Shown: piece by piece, positions 49,643 through 64,000 of the stretch
Layout: each line of letters begins with the position of its first letter
Numbering within the stretch: the first letter of the stretch is position 1
Notes under the pieces: model-generated
Databases searched by the model: none
What the model saw: only the letters and a program-made list of their open reading frames with translations
What the model was told of the DNA's origin: nothing
Program-made: the position numbers and the translations under genes
NCBI RefSeq assembly: GCF_000004075.3
Contig: NC_026657.2
Location: 8,184,001-8,248,000 of the forward strand
Source of the DNA: Cucumis sativus
Lineage: Eukaryota; Streptophyta; Magnoliopsida; Cucurbitales; Cucurbitaceae
Length of the DNA stretch: 64,000 nucleotides
Direction of reading: 5' to 3'

Positions 49643-51374
49643 AAACAGAAAACCGTTACCTTATCGTAATTGCAAGTAATTTTTTTCTCTTTATTATATA
49701 GTAAATTTTTTTCCCTTCAAAATATATATATAATAAAAAAATTGAATATTTTGTACCAAAAAATAAATATTTTTAAATCTATCATCAAAATATATGATTA
49801 ATGTAATAATAATAAAACTTGAATCTTTTAAGTAGACAATTGAACTTAAAAAAACAATTTAAAGTATCTTAAAACTCTAAGCATCGATAAATTTACTATT
49901 TACCTTTCATTTTAAGATGACGACTAAATTATTGATATCTGTTAAAGTTTATTTAAAATATTTTTTCCTCTCTCCCTCTTTGACAAAGAAAAAGAGGAAA
50001 AAACTTAGAGAGAACCCAACATGATTTGAGGCTTTCTCTTGTTTTGAGAGAAAAGGGTTATAGTCTATAGAGGTGTGTTTGTGTGAAAATTAATGTATAT
50101 ATAGAGATTGGGATATGAGAAATAAAGGATGGAATTTGTTTAAATAATTTCCCACTTTGGTTTATTTTAAAATGCTTTTTCTTTTCAATGTGAATAGAGG
50201 AAGTTGCTTGGCTTCTTCTAAATTTGTGGACTTCTGAGAGCCCTTTCTTTGCCTTGAAGCTTCTTGTTCATATTAAGCATGTGTGACAAGAGTCGAGCAT
50301 CTTTTATAAAGTAATGATAAAACAATATTTAATAGGAAAATAAAAAGGTGAAAGATACTTTTTTGTTCGTTGCTACTAAAGTCACTTTTACCAAATTGTA
50401 ATGAAATTCCATTGATGAATTAGTGGTAATAAGCTTGAATTGCAAACGTGATTGAATTGTTTTTTTTTTTTTCATCGTGTATACTTCAAATTATGAACTT
50501 TTTAAATTTTACTGTTATTGTTACCTTTACCTATGAAGGTGGTGTCGAGAACAGTAGTAGTAAATATGTCAAAATTGAAAATTTTCAATTGTAATTAGTA
50601 ATAATAATGATGGTCGCAACAGTAACTGTATCAATAATTGGATTGAACAATTTGAGTGTGTTATTTCATTACAACTTTGGATGTGAATCTCACGTGTCAG
50701 TGAATACAAGTAAATAACTCCAAAAGCAGTCAAATGAAGCAAACTTTTTTTATTCTCCTTAATCTGCTACGTTTTCACTGGCGTAAACACGACTTACGCT
50801 CATTTTAGGAAATGTGAGAATGAAGATAAATCCACCAACTTTTAAAATGACAATCGATACTTTACGAAGAGAATTATACTTGAATTAACAACTTATTCTA
50901 AATAAATTTATAAAGACTTCTCAAATATACTCTATGGGTGACATGCTTTGTATGACATAATTTCAAACACTATAGGACAAGAGTGCTCTCCTCATAGAGT
51001 CATATAATGCATGCCAACCCATCTAAACTAAATATGATAATAGATGTGGAAACTTCATGCTTGAGATTCAAGTATATTGGTCTTCTTTTGTTATTTTCAA
51101 TTCAAAAGAAAAAAACTCAATAAAGAATATCCATTTTTATATTACCCCATTTGCCTAATACTTCTAATGCTATTTTATTATATTGACCACCTATAATAGG
51201 GAAGATTGATGAACAACTAAATCAATTCAATTTTGTTGACTAACATAGTTAAAAGCAGTCTATATGTTAAAAGTGATTTGATACAGTGGATTCTTTGTTT
51301 TTAACCATCAATCGGTTTGATTTGATAGAATCTATCAATAGTGTTGAAGATATTGAAGCTGTGTGATCTTGTTG
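49643..51374. other. Upstream region of ABCC copy A, no gene seen
   Basis: AT-rich. A TATATATA lies at 50,096-50,103 and a CT/GA-rich tract near 49,970-50,060, both possible promoter parts. I looked here for a separate first exon carrying an ATG for copy A and found none convincing. Confidence 0.35.
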
Positions 51375-51915
51375 AGTACCCATTTATTAGTCTGGAGAAG
51401 AAGAAAATTGTCTGTTTCAAATAGTTTTTCAGGGGAGTTGAACTCGACAATTCTTCTTGTTCATCGAAAGTAATTGAGGGTCATTTTAGTTCATTTTCGA
51501 ATAAAATTCTCTAAGGAAACTCATTCATACAAAGGTTAGACTAGAAGAACGATACGAAGAAAGTAGTAACTCACCATCACTAAGGACTAAAACAAAATTG
51601 TTATTGATAATTGTGTGGATTTTGTGAGCTATGATGACCAGTACAGTTCGATCTGTAAACTCTTGCTTGATAATGTTTTGTACGATACCATTAGTTGTTG
51701 AATCAATAGATGTTGTGGCATCGTCGTTGACCAATACTCCAATTTTCTCCTTTCTCAATCTTTCTCAATCACTATCAAGAATTCAAATAATGAACTAAGA
51801 AAACTGAGAGATTGTGAATTCAATTTGAAGTTCAAGTTCAGTATTCTAACTTCAGAAACCGACCGAAAGAATTCAACCGCATCTTCTTTGTACTCACAAT
51901 TTCTCTCAATTGTTA
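51375..51915 (-). pseudogene. Decayed third ABCC copy (remains of exons 8-10)
   Basis: On the minus strand, three blocks match the last exons of the two intact ABCC genes, in order and with similar intron spacing. The exon 8 remnant (about 51,862-51,915) keeps ATGCGGTTGAATTCT. The exon 9 remnant (about 51,588-51,770) encodes ATTSIDSTTNGIVQNIIKQE and still ends at a donor (GATG/GTGAG). The exon 10 remnant (about 51,375-51,457) keeps RIVEFNSPEKL. Lesions: the acceptor of exon 10 is AAG, exon 10 carries a one-base frameshift, and exon 9 has lost about 56 bp at a CGAC microhomology. That loss removes the stretch between the signature motif and Walker B. Exons 1-7 are not recognisable upstream. 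It cannot make a functional transporter. Confidence 0.85.
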
Positions 51916-52740
51916 TTATTTTTATTGATTAAAGGTAGAGAAAAATATGCATATGTGACCCATAAAGTATCTCAATCACGTCACCTAACATCTAGGTTGC
52001 TTCAATTAATTATATGTTTGTTTGCTTTTCGTTATTTGACAACTTAAATTGAATACCTTTTGTCTTTTTTAATATTGTAGAGAGACGTTCCACTAACAAC
52101 GTTCAATGAGATCTAATATGTTATTTATTGTTTAGCAATTTAGCATTAATAGTTTTGCTAACATATCAACTTCATTGTGTCTATAAAGTATTAAAAACTT
52201 TGACTGAGAGCAAGTTGTTTAAACTCCACTTAGTATAGATTGTAAGTTGAAGAAAAACCACGACAATTACGTGTTTTCATCATAACCATCTAGAGTTACT
52301 GTTTCTTGACGTATTTAAAAAATCCTTAGTATTTTCTATTTGTATGAAGATTATCAATAAACGACAATTTTGAGCATGCTTATTAAAATGCTTACATGAT
52401 TCAGTCAAGAGTTATAAGGTACTATCACACTATAAACCGTAGGTTGTAACATATGAGGTATTCATATGTATCGAAAGGAATTAGTGCGTTGATTATCAAT
52501 ATGTCATCGACCTACAAATGAATAATTCTACAATTTCACGAGTCTGATGTCTAATCGGAAAGATGAAAATTTTGTAAAAAAAAATTATTAAGCATATAAA
52601 AATACATAACGAAAATATTAATAGATTTTGCAAATAAATTTTTGTCATGGATGAATTTGGATTTGGATGGAATTTGTTATATTTGTAATTTATAATTTTT
52701 GTTATAGGAATATATTTGCAAATATACCGTAAAGGAAATT
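51916..52740. other. Intergenic, no gene seen
   Basis: Spacer between the ABCC relic and the RPL11 promoter. I looked for further ABCC exons (7 and earlier) and saw none. The 137-residue minus frame from 52,496 crosses the RPL11 promoter and is not a gene. Confidence 0.4.
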
Positions 52741-52762
52741 TTAGAGCACGGGCTATCATTGT

Positions 52763-52872
52763 TGGGCCTTTACATAATTTCCCAATCTGAGGCCCATTAG
52801 CAATTGTAGAAGCCCAAAACCTAGCCGAATTCGAAACCCTAGCTTCGGCTACTTCAACCCATATTAGGGTTT
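52763..52872 (+). promoter_or_regulatory. RPL11 promoter: site II elements plus telo-box
   Basis: TGGGCC (52,763-52,768) and GGCCCA (52,791-52,796) are followed by telo-box AAACCCTA (52,834-52,841) and TAGGGTTT (52,865-52,872). Site II plus telo-box is the standard promoter pairing of plant ribosomal protein genes. The start codon is 71 bp beyond the last element. Confidence 0.8.
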
Positions 52873-52942
52873 TTTCCCTTCTTCCTCGCAGCACCAACAG
52901 CAGCAACACCTAAGCCGCAGCCACCTGCCACAGAACACTCCA

Positions 52943-54447
<1,505 letters not shown>

Positions 54448-54599
54448 ACTTCTAGGATTTTTCCGAAATGGTGTTGAGAGATATTTGCGTTCAAGTTATA
54501 AAATTTTGTGCCTTTGAAATTAGCCTGACTGAAGCCCTGTGTTATTTCATTTGGATATTTTTGGAGTTTAATGGGGATTATTAGGATCAATTCGAAGAA

Positions 54600-56200
54600 C
54601 TCTTTAAGCTGTTGCTAGTCATCATATGTTTTATTAATTATATTCTTCAGCGACTTATGAAAACTAAGATTACTTTGGTTTTATTCGTTTAAGCATCAAC
54701 TTCAAGCCTTTTTTTTTGTTTGAATAGATTCTTATTGATAGGAGGAGTTATTAATCGTGATCGATTTGTTTCATTGATTGCTATGAAAATTAAAATTTAA
54801 ACTTCGATCCTGAAGCGATGGATAATGTTTTATGGTGTTAATTCATTATTTTGTTGTTATTATTACTATTACGTATGAAGCTTTCATAGTTTGTCACTTG
54901 TGTTCATTGATTCTCCTACATCAAAGTTTCCACACTTATTTTCTGTTGTCTTGAATTCCTCACCAATGTTTTTTCCATTTCCACCCTCTTTCTAGATGTT
55001 ATTCAATTTATCCTACATTTGGAAGTAATAGTTTTTAACTTGCTAGTTTTGTTCAACAAATTAGGGGTGTTTGGTGGCTTGTAATGTATTGTAGTCAAGA
55101 ACTTGTGTTTGGATTTACGGCTTCCAATAGTAATTCTGCTTTGCATTCCTTTTCTTCGGTTGGGGTAGAGTATCACAATTTTGATGAGGAATGGGTCCAA
55201 TTGTGATACTATACAGGTTCTCCAAATGGGGATGGGATTTCATAATTAAATTAACTTAACCATCTTAATAAGTTAATTATAAAGATATGTTAAACTGTTG
55301 TTTATTATTAATTTATATGTTAACTTTTAATTTAAATAAATAATTAAAAAATAAAATAATAGAAAACGGAGAATTTTTCCTACAGGTCCGATTGATTATC
55401 CAAATCCCTAAATGGGGATGAAATTTTCCCATTCCACCCTCCTGGCTTCATTGTCAACTAGGCGAGTGAGCAATTTTAAAAAGTAAATAAACAAGTTAAA
55501 TATGATTTATATAGACCCGTTTTGAAACATTCGAAAAAGTTATTTATTTTTCTAATATTGTAATATGATAACATTCAATAGGAAATACTGTGGACACTGA
55601 GTAACCAATATAAGCAGAGATGATTAATTACAGTTTGTCTCCGCTGTTAGTTATTGATCTTTTTATCGTTAGACTAATTCATGGTGGTTAGTTTTTAACA
55701 TAATATTAATAACAAGGAATGCCAAATAGACAATTTCTAAAGTTTGACGACTTATAACCAATCTTTTAAAAGTTTAAGGACTAAAATAGTATTTAAATCT
55801 ATTATCTAATAAATCAAACTATATTTAGGTTGACTAACAATACCAATTAGAAAGCAAAAAAATTAAATCTGTCATATAGATATTATTATTATATGATGGT
55901 AATCTTATTTTTCAAAAGAATAAAAGACTACAAGCCTGTAATCATAAAAAAATTCAGATGAAGGATCTTGAGGATATAGATATTTTAGTGTCTATCATAA
56001 AAAGAATACAATGTACTATTTTTTGCTAATGTTTATCTCAACATTCGTTTCCTATCTCGTGCACCTACCTTATCCTAGAATCAAGTTGAGGTAACAAATC
56101 AACAATGATTTTTACTTTTTGAATATGCATACCTCGATCTCATTGTAGACTATAGTTATTGGTTTCTTCGAGGACTTCAATGTCATTAGTTGCTTAGAAG
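54600..56200. other. Intergenic between RPL11 and ABCC copy B
   Basis: AT-rich spacer. The segment 55,060-55,440 begins GGGGTGTTTGGTGGCTTG and is less AT-rich. The two near copies CCAAATGGGGATGGGATTTC (55,223) and CTAAATGGGGATGAAATTTT (55,409) suggest a small degraded transposon. No gene seen. Confidence 0.35.
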
Positions 56201-56202
56201 CT

Positions 56203-59200
56203 TTATTCATATCTTTTATTTGCTAGATTATTGAAGTTTTGGGATCTCGTGGAGTACTCTTTTATTAGTTTAGAGAAAAATGAATCATCTCGTGTGAGAA
56301 GCATTTTTGGTGAGTCGAACTCTGCAATTCTTCCTGCTCGATGAAAACAATGGTTGTTTAGAAGCTAACAATAGAAAGTAACCAATATAAAGAATAAATA
56401 GAAAATTTAAATATGAATGGAAAAGAACTTCAAACTCACCATCACTTAGGACCAAGACAAGATCACTAGATATAACTGTGTGGATTCTATGAGCTATCGT
56501 AACCACGGTTCGATCTTTAAACTCTTGACTAATAATGTTTTGTATGATGCCATCTGTTGCGGAATCAACAGAGGCCGTTGCTTCATCTAGGACAAGAATG
56601 CTGCTTTTCTTGAGCAATGCCCTTCCGAGACAAAATAGTTGTCGTTGACCCACACTCCAATTTTCTCCGTTTTCAACCACTATCAAAATATGAAACTGAT
56701 GCATTAGAAAAGCCATGTTACCTCATTTTCCATTTAATGTAATCAAATTCAATTTGGCAAGCCTAACCTGAAGAGCTCAACTTCTCGTCCTTTCCACGCA
56801 CCAAATCACCTAACTGACATTTGTCCAACGCCTGAGAAAGTAAAAGAACAGTAAACCAGCCATTCGATATTATTATTGTTGTTACCTCCCAAATCGTTGT
56901 ATGGTATCTATTCATGATAGCTACAAGTAGCTCCAAGTAAAGAAACCCCCTCAGAATACTTTTTTTTTTTTTTCTTTCTTTTTCGTTATAAGCAATACAG
57001 ATCAGCAGAGTAGAAAAGTTACCTCCCAAATTTCCTGGTCGGTATATTGCTCTAGTGGATCGAGGTTTCCTCGAACTGTTCCTTCAAACATGGAAGGGTC
57101 TTGAGGGATGATGCTTAACCTTGATCTCAGGTCATGGAGGCCTATCTTGCAAATGTCAACCCCATCTATTATAATGCTTCCCTCTCTAGGTTCAACAATT
57201 CTAAAAATTGCTTGTATGAGGGTTGATTTCCCACTGCCTGTCCTTCCCACAACACCCACTTTCTTCCTTCCCGGGAAAGTGCAACTGATGTTTTTCAAGA
57301 CATCCGGGAAATGGTCTGCATAACGGATCTACAAAAGGTTGAAGTTCATTAGAAAAAAAATTATATGCACATAGAACTTGTAGCTCTAATCAAATCATAT
57401 ATGCACTGGAGTAAGAATGAAAGGAATACAAGGGGAATCAAAGGAGGCCTATAAAAACAAAGGGAAAGAGGGGACCCATGAGCAATTACAATAAGGGGCT
57501 CCAATGCAACAAAATCAAACCAATATCTATTAACTGAAGCTCACGACAAGGCATTAAACCTAATCAAATCAAATTGTTTAACATGCAAATTATATCGGGA
57601 ACTGGTTATATGGCTAAATTCTCTAGGATTTTCTTTGCTAAATTTTATACACATTGATATGGAGGTTCACCTGCAAATTTTTGAAGCAAATGGTCCCATC
57701 TTGAGGCCAATTGCTTGGTGGTCTGCAATTGTCAATAACAAGTGGTGCCTCACTTTTTATTTTCGAATACTGAAGAATTCTTTCAACTGAAATGATTTTG
57801 TTCTCCGCGTTGCATATGTTCCAAATAACATTAGCTTGCAAAACATTCAAGTTTATCCCATATGTTACTGCCAACCCTGCAAGACCTGAAAAGTTTCCAA
57901 TTCTTTGTAAATATGTAATTCTCCTATATAATTTGGCTATAAGATATTAAAGTTTGTTGCAAGCCTATCCTCGGTGAAATATTTAACTACAAGAATACGT
58001 TAGAAACATTCTACGAAAAAATTAGCTTATGCTTTCTTTCACGGTAAAACATGTACACGAGAAACTCACTTGGATTAATAATTCCTTCGGGGAGAGTTAC
58101 CAGCAAAACCAATGAAAACCCAAAAACAAAATTTGATAGTACGTTCAATCTGAATGAAAGCCACTCCATCGCTGAGACATTATGAAACCAAGGCCTTGAA
58201 AAGTCATCAATGAGACCAAGGTTAGTTTTGAAAAATCTATCTTCTTGATCGAAAGCACGAATAGTTGCTGCTCCTGATAGAGATTCTGCAAAGTGGTGGA
58301 GGATTGGAGTTTGTCGTATTCCAGATAACCGAGCAAGTTCTCGTGCTGTAGGTGTGTAATATTGCTGACATAGTTGGAGATTAATTTATAAGTACTCAGA
58401 CATTAGAAAAATGTAAACGTAAAAAGTCTACAGGGTTTTTTTTTACCCACTTGAAACCAGATGCACGCTGCAGTAATAGGAATAAAAATAGCAAACACTT
58501 CCCATGCTGCCTGAGACATTACTACAATGGTCCCAGTAAGCTGAATTATTGAGAATGCACACCAGCCCAACCTCGTTGCCATTTCCAAATCAACAACGGT
58601 TTGATCAGTGGATGCCTGCAAAGTAAAATATAAGTTTAAAGTCATGGGAACTATTCTTTGAATTATTCTGGTTACCACAATAGTCTAATGTCTTCCTCAT
58701 GAAAACATTAAGATCCACCTGGGCAAATGTTGGGACTTGGGAACTTAAACTTATACTTGCAATAATCAATTAAATCTCTTCCTTCTATTTATTTGTAATA
58801 TGTCAATAAATTTTTTAATAAAGTATAGGTAAACTAACACATATATAGCATCACAAGCTGAATTGTAAGTTAAAATTACCCGGTTTATAATTCTACCAGT
58901 TGGAGTTGAGTCAAAGAATGCCATTGGTGCCCGGAGTATACTGCGTAACATATTTGTGAAGAGCGTCTGTGCGGTCTGAAGTCCTGTTATGGCTACTAGC
59001 ATACCTCTCAGAAGAACACATAGTGCACTTCCAATTGCAAGTAGTGAATAAACTAACAGTATGAAATTCATCCCAGTTACCACTTCTGTATCGCTTGTAG
59101 TGGGACAAGCCCATGCCATCCAATAATTACTAGCTACCTGTAAAGCTTGGAATGATGATTGAGCCAAGATTATGATTGGAACAAATGCTCCTCTCTTTAC

Positions 59201-62200
59201 AGTGGTTAAATAGGATAAGTACACTTCTTTACCAATGCTTCCTCTCTCTCTTTCTTCCTCTTGAACCAATTTTCCTCCCTTATCTGTTATCTCTGCAGAA
59301 TTTTTATTCTGCACTAAATCGTGCTGCGAGTTCTTAGGCTTCACATTCACGGTAGAATCTTCACACAATTCTTTTTCGGTATTTGTTAGTTGAGGTTTTC
59401 TAATTGAGTTTTCAACTGTGACGATGGACTCTAAAGCTTGACTATGAGCCCCAACTAAAACTTCAAACCCTATGTTTTGTTTCAAAAGTTCTTCAAATCC
59501 TCCAGCTTGAGCAATTCTTCCATTTTGCATCACCTGCCAAATGTTAATTACAAAACGCGACCACATTAGAGACCAGAAACTATTTCACAATGGTCAATTA
59601 CTTAAAACGTTTTTGGTAATAAAGAATTCACAAAATCATTAATAAGATTGATTACTTCTCATCACTTAAGTAGTTTTTGTGGCACAATTTCTCTATCACT
59701 AAAGATAAATCTCATGCATGCAGTTGATAGTTGTTCAGAAAATTAAGAAAATATGCATAACGAAGTATTTTGAAACAATTAAGAAAAATAAAAGACAAAA
59801 CTTTCATGGCATTTCTCTAACCAGAATGAGGTCTGCTGCCGGTAGAAATTCCACTTGGTGGGTTACATAAATTATGGTCTTCTCCTTGAGAGCACCCATC
59901 AGACAGTCCTTCAGAGTATGACAACAATAAGAACATTTCATTAGGCTGTTGATTCAAGTTAAAACATTTCAGGAACAAGGTAATACTGTATTAGTATTGC
60001 TTACTAATTCTCTACATTGTTTGATATCCTAAGTTCCTAACTAACCTCAAAAAGTTGAGTTCCTGTATGAGCATCAACTGCACTGAAAGGATCATCAAGG
60101 AGGTAAATATCAGCATCCTGATAAACTGCACGAGCAATTTGTATCCTCTGTTTTTGCCCTCCACTCATATTTATACCTCTTTCTCCAATTTCAGTTAAGT
60201 CCCCACATGAAAACAATTCAAAATCCTTTGCCAGAGCACAAGCATTAATGGTTCTGTTATATTTAGTACTTTCATAATCATTTCCAAAAAGGATGTTCTC
60301 TCTAATATTTCCTGACAATATCCAAGGAGACTGAGGAACGTAGGCCTTTGTACCACCAATCTTTACTGTCCCTGAGAGCTTTTCTATTTCACCAAGTATG
60401 CATGAGAGTAGGCTGGACTTTCCCGAACCTACAGTCCCACATACTGCCACCTTCATCCCCCTTTTCACTTTTAAGTTTATCTGATCAAGAGATGCCCTTC
60501 TTGTTTCAAGGTCCCAACTGAATTTTCCATTTTCTATTTCTATATCAAATTCCGTTTGATCTCTAGAAACATAAGTGATGGAATCTTGTTGTATTTCATC
60601 CTCGTGTAGGTATGAAGCAACTCTATCTGCCGATACTTTGCCTTGTGCAAGAGCGGAGAGTAAGTCAGGGAGATTGAATATGGGATCTTGTAGCATACGA
60701 AAGGTAGCCAAAGCAGATAAGACTCTTCCAGCAGTCAATTCAATTTTCAGTAAGACACACACCCCGAACGTTATAACGGAGATAAAAGTGGGGGCTCCCC
60801 AGAAAACGAAAGCTGAAAATCCAATTAATCTCAACGACTTCCACAACCAATAGTGTTCCACTTTCCTTAAGCTTTCTAGTTTTCGGAGATACTGAGTATC
60901 CCATGCTTGAAGCTTGAGTGTTTTCATGTTTCTAAGAACTTCTGTAGTTGTCTTCATCCTATTATCTTTAGCTTCCATTATCTTCCCCTGGTAACTTTTC
61001 TGCATTCTGTTCATTGGTATGTTGCAGGACATGACCACTAGCGTTGCTCCTAATGCACCCAGTGATCCCACACCCAGATTTGTATGCAAAATGTACATAG
61101 CTAATGAAATTTGTATAGGTAACATCCATACAGTGTTCAAGAACCAACTGAAGTCCGTGATTCTTTGGATATCAACACTCATGTAGTTCAAGATCTCCCC
61201 ACTGCTGCAGCTTTGGCGAGATCGGCTTGACAGACGCAACCCCTTTTGGTATATGTGAGACATCAAAGCTGCTCGAAGACGAAGACCCAGTTGGCGTGCA
61301 CCAAAAATCCATTGCCTCTGAGCTACGGTCTCGATCGTCTTTGCACCAACAAAGGCAAGTGCAAGAAGATATCCACTTGATAAGGTTCGCATTTTCTTAT
61401 GAGTGAGGAAATTCACAAAGTCGTCAATAAGGTAAGGTCCTACATATGATGTTGCAGCACTTATCACAGCGAACGAAGCATTTATTGCAGCTTTCTTTCG
61501 ACCAAACAAATATATTGTTTTGTATATTGATGGTTTTGTGCTATTGTTCTTCCTAACAAAATTTAGTGTCTCGTCAAAAGAATGCGATAAAAAATTGGCA
61601 GAGTCAATCTTACAAACATCTGGTATGTCCTCCTGTTCTAGAGGCTTCGCATATCCAACAGCAAACAGGGGATTGAGCCAAGAGAACGTAACAAGTTGAA
61701 AAAGCGTAGCCCTGCCATAAGGAGAATCCTTCTCATCCCTCTCTTGATCTAAGCATTTCTCCGGAAGAAGTGGGTCTTCCAAGCCATTATGAACATTGAA
61801 AACTACGTTTGTATGCCCATAGATTGAAAGTCCAAACAGAAAAATCGACGGAAGAATGCTGAAAAACTCAGCATAATCTTGCACTCCCAAGTGTTTTACA
61901 TTTCCGAAATACGCATCCAAACCCAAACGAACAATCAACAAAACAAAGCTGCAAAACCACCATCCTCTTAAAATCCAAGGATACTTGACGGATTTATCCC
62001 GTAAAACCATAAAAACTGCGAAAATCGCCCCTCCCCAAGCGATCACTCGCGTTATCTCTGAAGAAAGAACTTCGATTCTGGAATTGCAATGAGAAACATT
62101 TCCATTTTGCAAAACGAAAACCATAAGAACATGAATCACCAACATCACCAGGGAGCAACCTACACTGGCTCTGTAAGAAACACTCAATTTCCGACTGATG

Positions 62201-62430
62201 GGACAATTTTCCGCAGCTTGATCCGTCGATTTGCTCTCTACATCGAAAGAATTCCATACCCAACACACACATATCTGAAGAAATCGAATGAACAAAACTC
62301 CCAAGAACACTAATTGCACCCCTATGCCAATACACTCCCACACACACGGTGATGACGAACCAAATTCCCGCCACCGCCAGTTGGTGCCTAATTGAGAAAG
62401 CTTATAAACTGCAACGGCTTCGTCCAACAT
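56203..62430 (-). CDS. ABCC (MRP-type) transporter, copy B (1,513 aa)
   Basis: Ten exons: 60046-62430, 59822-59908, 58880-59533, 58451-58615, 58070-58364, 57671-57885, 57023-57328, 56768-56831, 56440-56679, 56203-56333. Exons 2 and 4-9 have exactly the same lengths as in copy A. The start is ATG 62430 ([13 protein letters not shown]); the frame is open a little further but without an ATG. TMD0 covers about residues 30-200 and the linker [14 protein letters not shown] begins the ABCC core. NBD1: Walker [10 protein letters not shown] (665-673), MSGGQKQ, LLDD. NBD2: GRTGSGKST (1295-1303), SVGQRQ, ILVLDE with catalytic Glu. All key residues are intact. ABCC3/8/15-like clade; an ATP-driven exporter of conjugated organic anions, probably at the tonoplast. 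The substrate cannot be read from sequence. Confidence 0.93.
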
Positions 62431-63600
62431 TGCTTCAAAAAATAGTAAATAAATCAATCAAAATTTCAAACAATAATATTAAATAAATAAATAAATCATG
62501 TAGAAGTTAAAAATTACTTTTTAACTTTCCTAAATTTTAGGATTTAAATTTTAAATTTAGGTCTTTCAAATTTGAATTGATTTAGTCATTAAGTAACTTA
62601 GTTTTTAATTTTCCAAAATTCCATTCAATTGAAGTGTAAATTTTGATTAAAAAAAAATCTTTTCACAAAAACTAGTTTGACGTCCTCTTCTAAATTTATG
62701 AATGAAATTGTTACACGCAGAGGAACATAAAAATTAAATCGCTATAAACTAAAAATTGTAATCTTAATTCATGTTAAACAAAACTAGTTATTATTTTTTC
62801 TATTTGTTAATTATCAATACGCAGCTCATTCCGTCTCATAACTCTAATCTGTTAAAGTAAATATAAATAAACCATAGAGAGACTGGAATAGAGGGATTAC
62901 AAAATAAAAAGATAGAAAAGAAAAATACCTTCAACATATGCAAGTGATGTAAGTGTGAGTGAAACTAAAATTTGAAGAAACCGAGTGAGTGTAGAGAAAA
63001 AGGTATATTTTGGTTTAAATAAAAAAAGATAATAGAAGTATTTTGTAAAAATAGTAAAATAAATTAAAATATTTACCACTTATAATAAAATAAATTAAAA
63101 TATTTAAATTCTTCAAAAAAACAATCCACTAAGAGATAAAATTAATTTTTTAAAAAATGGAAGGGATAAATCAGCATGGATTTGGAGATGAAATTATATT
63201 TTTATTTAAAATTCAAACATAAGCAGAGAATATTATGAGATAAAGCAAATCAATTTTAAAATGCAAAAATACTAGATATTGCATAATTAATAATAATAAT
63301 AATAAATCAAGTTTGTTTTGTTTTATAAGTTTAAAATTGTCACAAATAACTCTAAAATATTTTTGTCTTTCATAGCTACAAGTACACTTTTAGAGAAATT
63401 GATGAAATAGTTGAGTAAAGAAAGTTCAATTTTGATTTGAGTTGAAAAGAGTTTGAAAAGGGTGAAACCTTTTTTAATTTATTTTGGACAATTTTTTGAA
63501 AACAACAAACTCATGAATATGGAAAAAATGTAGTTTGTGTCATTAAATTCAAAATTTATGGATTATAAAAATTTATAAATCATAAAATCATAAAAAATAT
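62431..63600. other. Upstream region of ABCC copy B
   Basis: AT-rich. A good donor on the minus strand (GTTGAAG/GTATTTTTC near 62,928) raises the possibility of a non-coding 5' exon spliced to the first coding exon close to its ATG. A dispersed AAATTAAAATATTTA-type repeat lies at 63,040-63,115. No gene seen. Confidence 0.35.
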
Positions 63601-63638
63601 TATTATTCTTAAAATTGGTTAAGCTCAAATATTTGAAA

Positions 63639-63885
63639 TGGGCCGTGAAGAAATGTATTGGGCCCATGGATTCAGTTTGGTGACTCAAGTGAGGTTTGGA
63701 AAGGGATTGGAAGTAAACAACGTCGTCATTACACGCTCGTACCTTTCCATTATTAAATGTGGGGCCCATTGAATTATTGTTCACACCGTCCCGTTAGTCT
63801 TTTTCCCTTTATCATCCCTCACTCCCGCTTAGATAAAAACGGGACTTTCATCTTTTAGAAAATCGTTCTCTTATTTGGAAACCCT
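63639..63885 (+). promoter_or_regulatory. Promoter-like cluster at the right edge
   Basis: TGGGCC at 63,639-63,644 and 63,659-63,664, GGCCCA at 63,763-63,768, and telo-box-like AAACCCT at 63,879-63,885. By analogy with the RPL11 promoter, this probably drives a plus-strand housekeeping gene that starts near or beyond 64,000. No coding exon is visible inside the window. Confidence 0.45.
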
Positions 63886-64000
63886 CTCTCAGATGCGAAG
63901 AAAATAAAGAAGAAAAAAATATATATATTTTAAAGAATTTTATTCTTTAAAATATAATAAAAAAGATGTGTTTTTATAAATATTTTGGTTGATTTTGATA

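Noticed and set aside
52496-52909. 137-residue minus-strand frame
   Set aside because: Crosses the RPL11 promoter elements and consists of spacer translation; no family resemblance.

Overview
The window is nuclear DNA of a flowering plant: very AT-rich spacers, GT-AG introns, and genes whose predicted proteins match eudicot families along their whole length. A cucurbit is the most likely source. The reasons are the KAO N-terminus, which resembles cucurbit CYP88A, and dispersed AT-rich 'AAATTAAAATATTTA' repeats of a type I associate with cucurbits. The species cannot be fixed from sequence alone.

Left third (1-19,900). The first exon of an ent-kaurenoic acid oxidase gene (gibberellin synthesis, minus strand) lies at the edge and the rest falls outside or behind a long intron. 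A 93-residue acidic protein of unknown function follows (minus strand). Next comes a complete ten-exon BSK2-type brassinosteroid-signalling kinase (minus strand, 491 aa). The spacers hold two decayed tRNA-derived SINE-like copies, a nested inverted repeat, an orphan cluster of TGGGCC promoter elements and an unexplained coding-like island near 19 kb.

Middle (19,900-42,400). About 7.7 kb is gene-free and contains a degenerate roughly 300-bp tandem repeat. Three complete plus-strand genes follow: NPF7.3/NRT1.5-type transporter (597 aa), mitochondrial heme O synthase COX10 (448 aa), and the WD40 histone chaperone MSI1 (423 aa).

Right third (43,600-62,500). Two full-length ABCC (MRP-type) transporter genes lie in tandem on the minus strand. 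They share ten exons, seven of the eight internal lengths after exon 1 being identical. Between them are a decayed third ABCC copy (minus) and an intact 60S ribosomal protein L11 gene (plus). The left ABCC copy has no in-frame AUG where its paralogue starts. The right edge carries TGGGCC and telo-box elements that look like the promoter of a gene outside the window.

The genes are ordinary, independently transcribed plant genes, not a cluster for one pathway. Two themes recur by chance or history: hormone biology (KAO for gibberellin, BSK2 for brassinosteroid) and transport (NPF7.3, two ABCC). I found no clearly new multi-gene system. The most informative unusual items are the ABCC duplication and decay series, the displaced start of ABCC copy A, and the unassigned promoter-like and coding-like islands. 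All exon borders below were read by hand from splice signals and family alignment held in memory, without transcript data.
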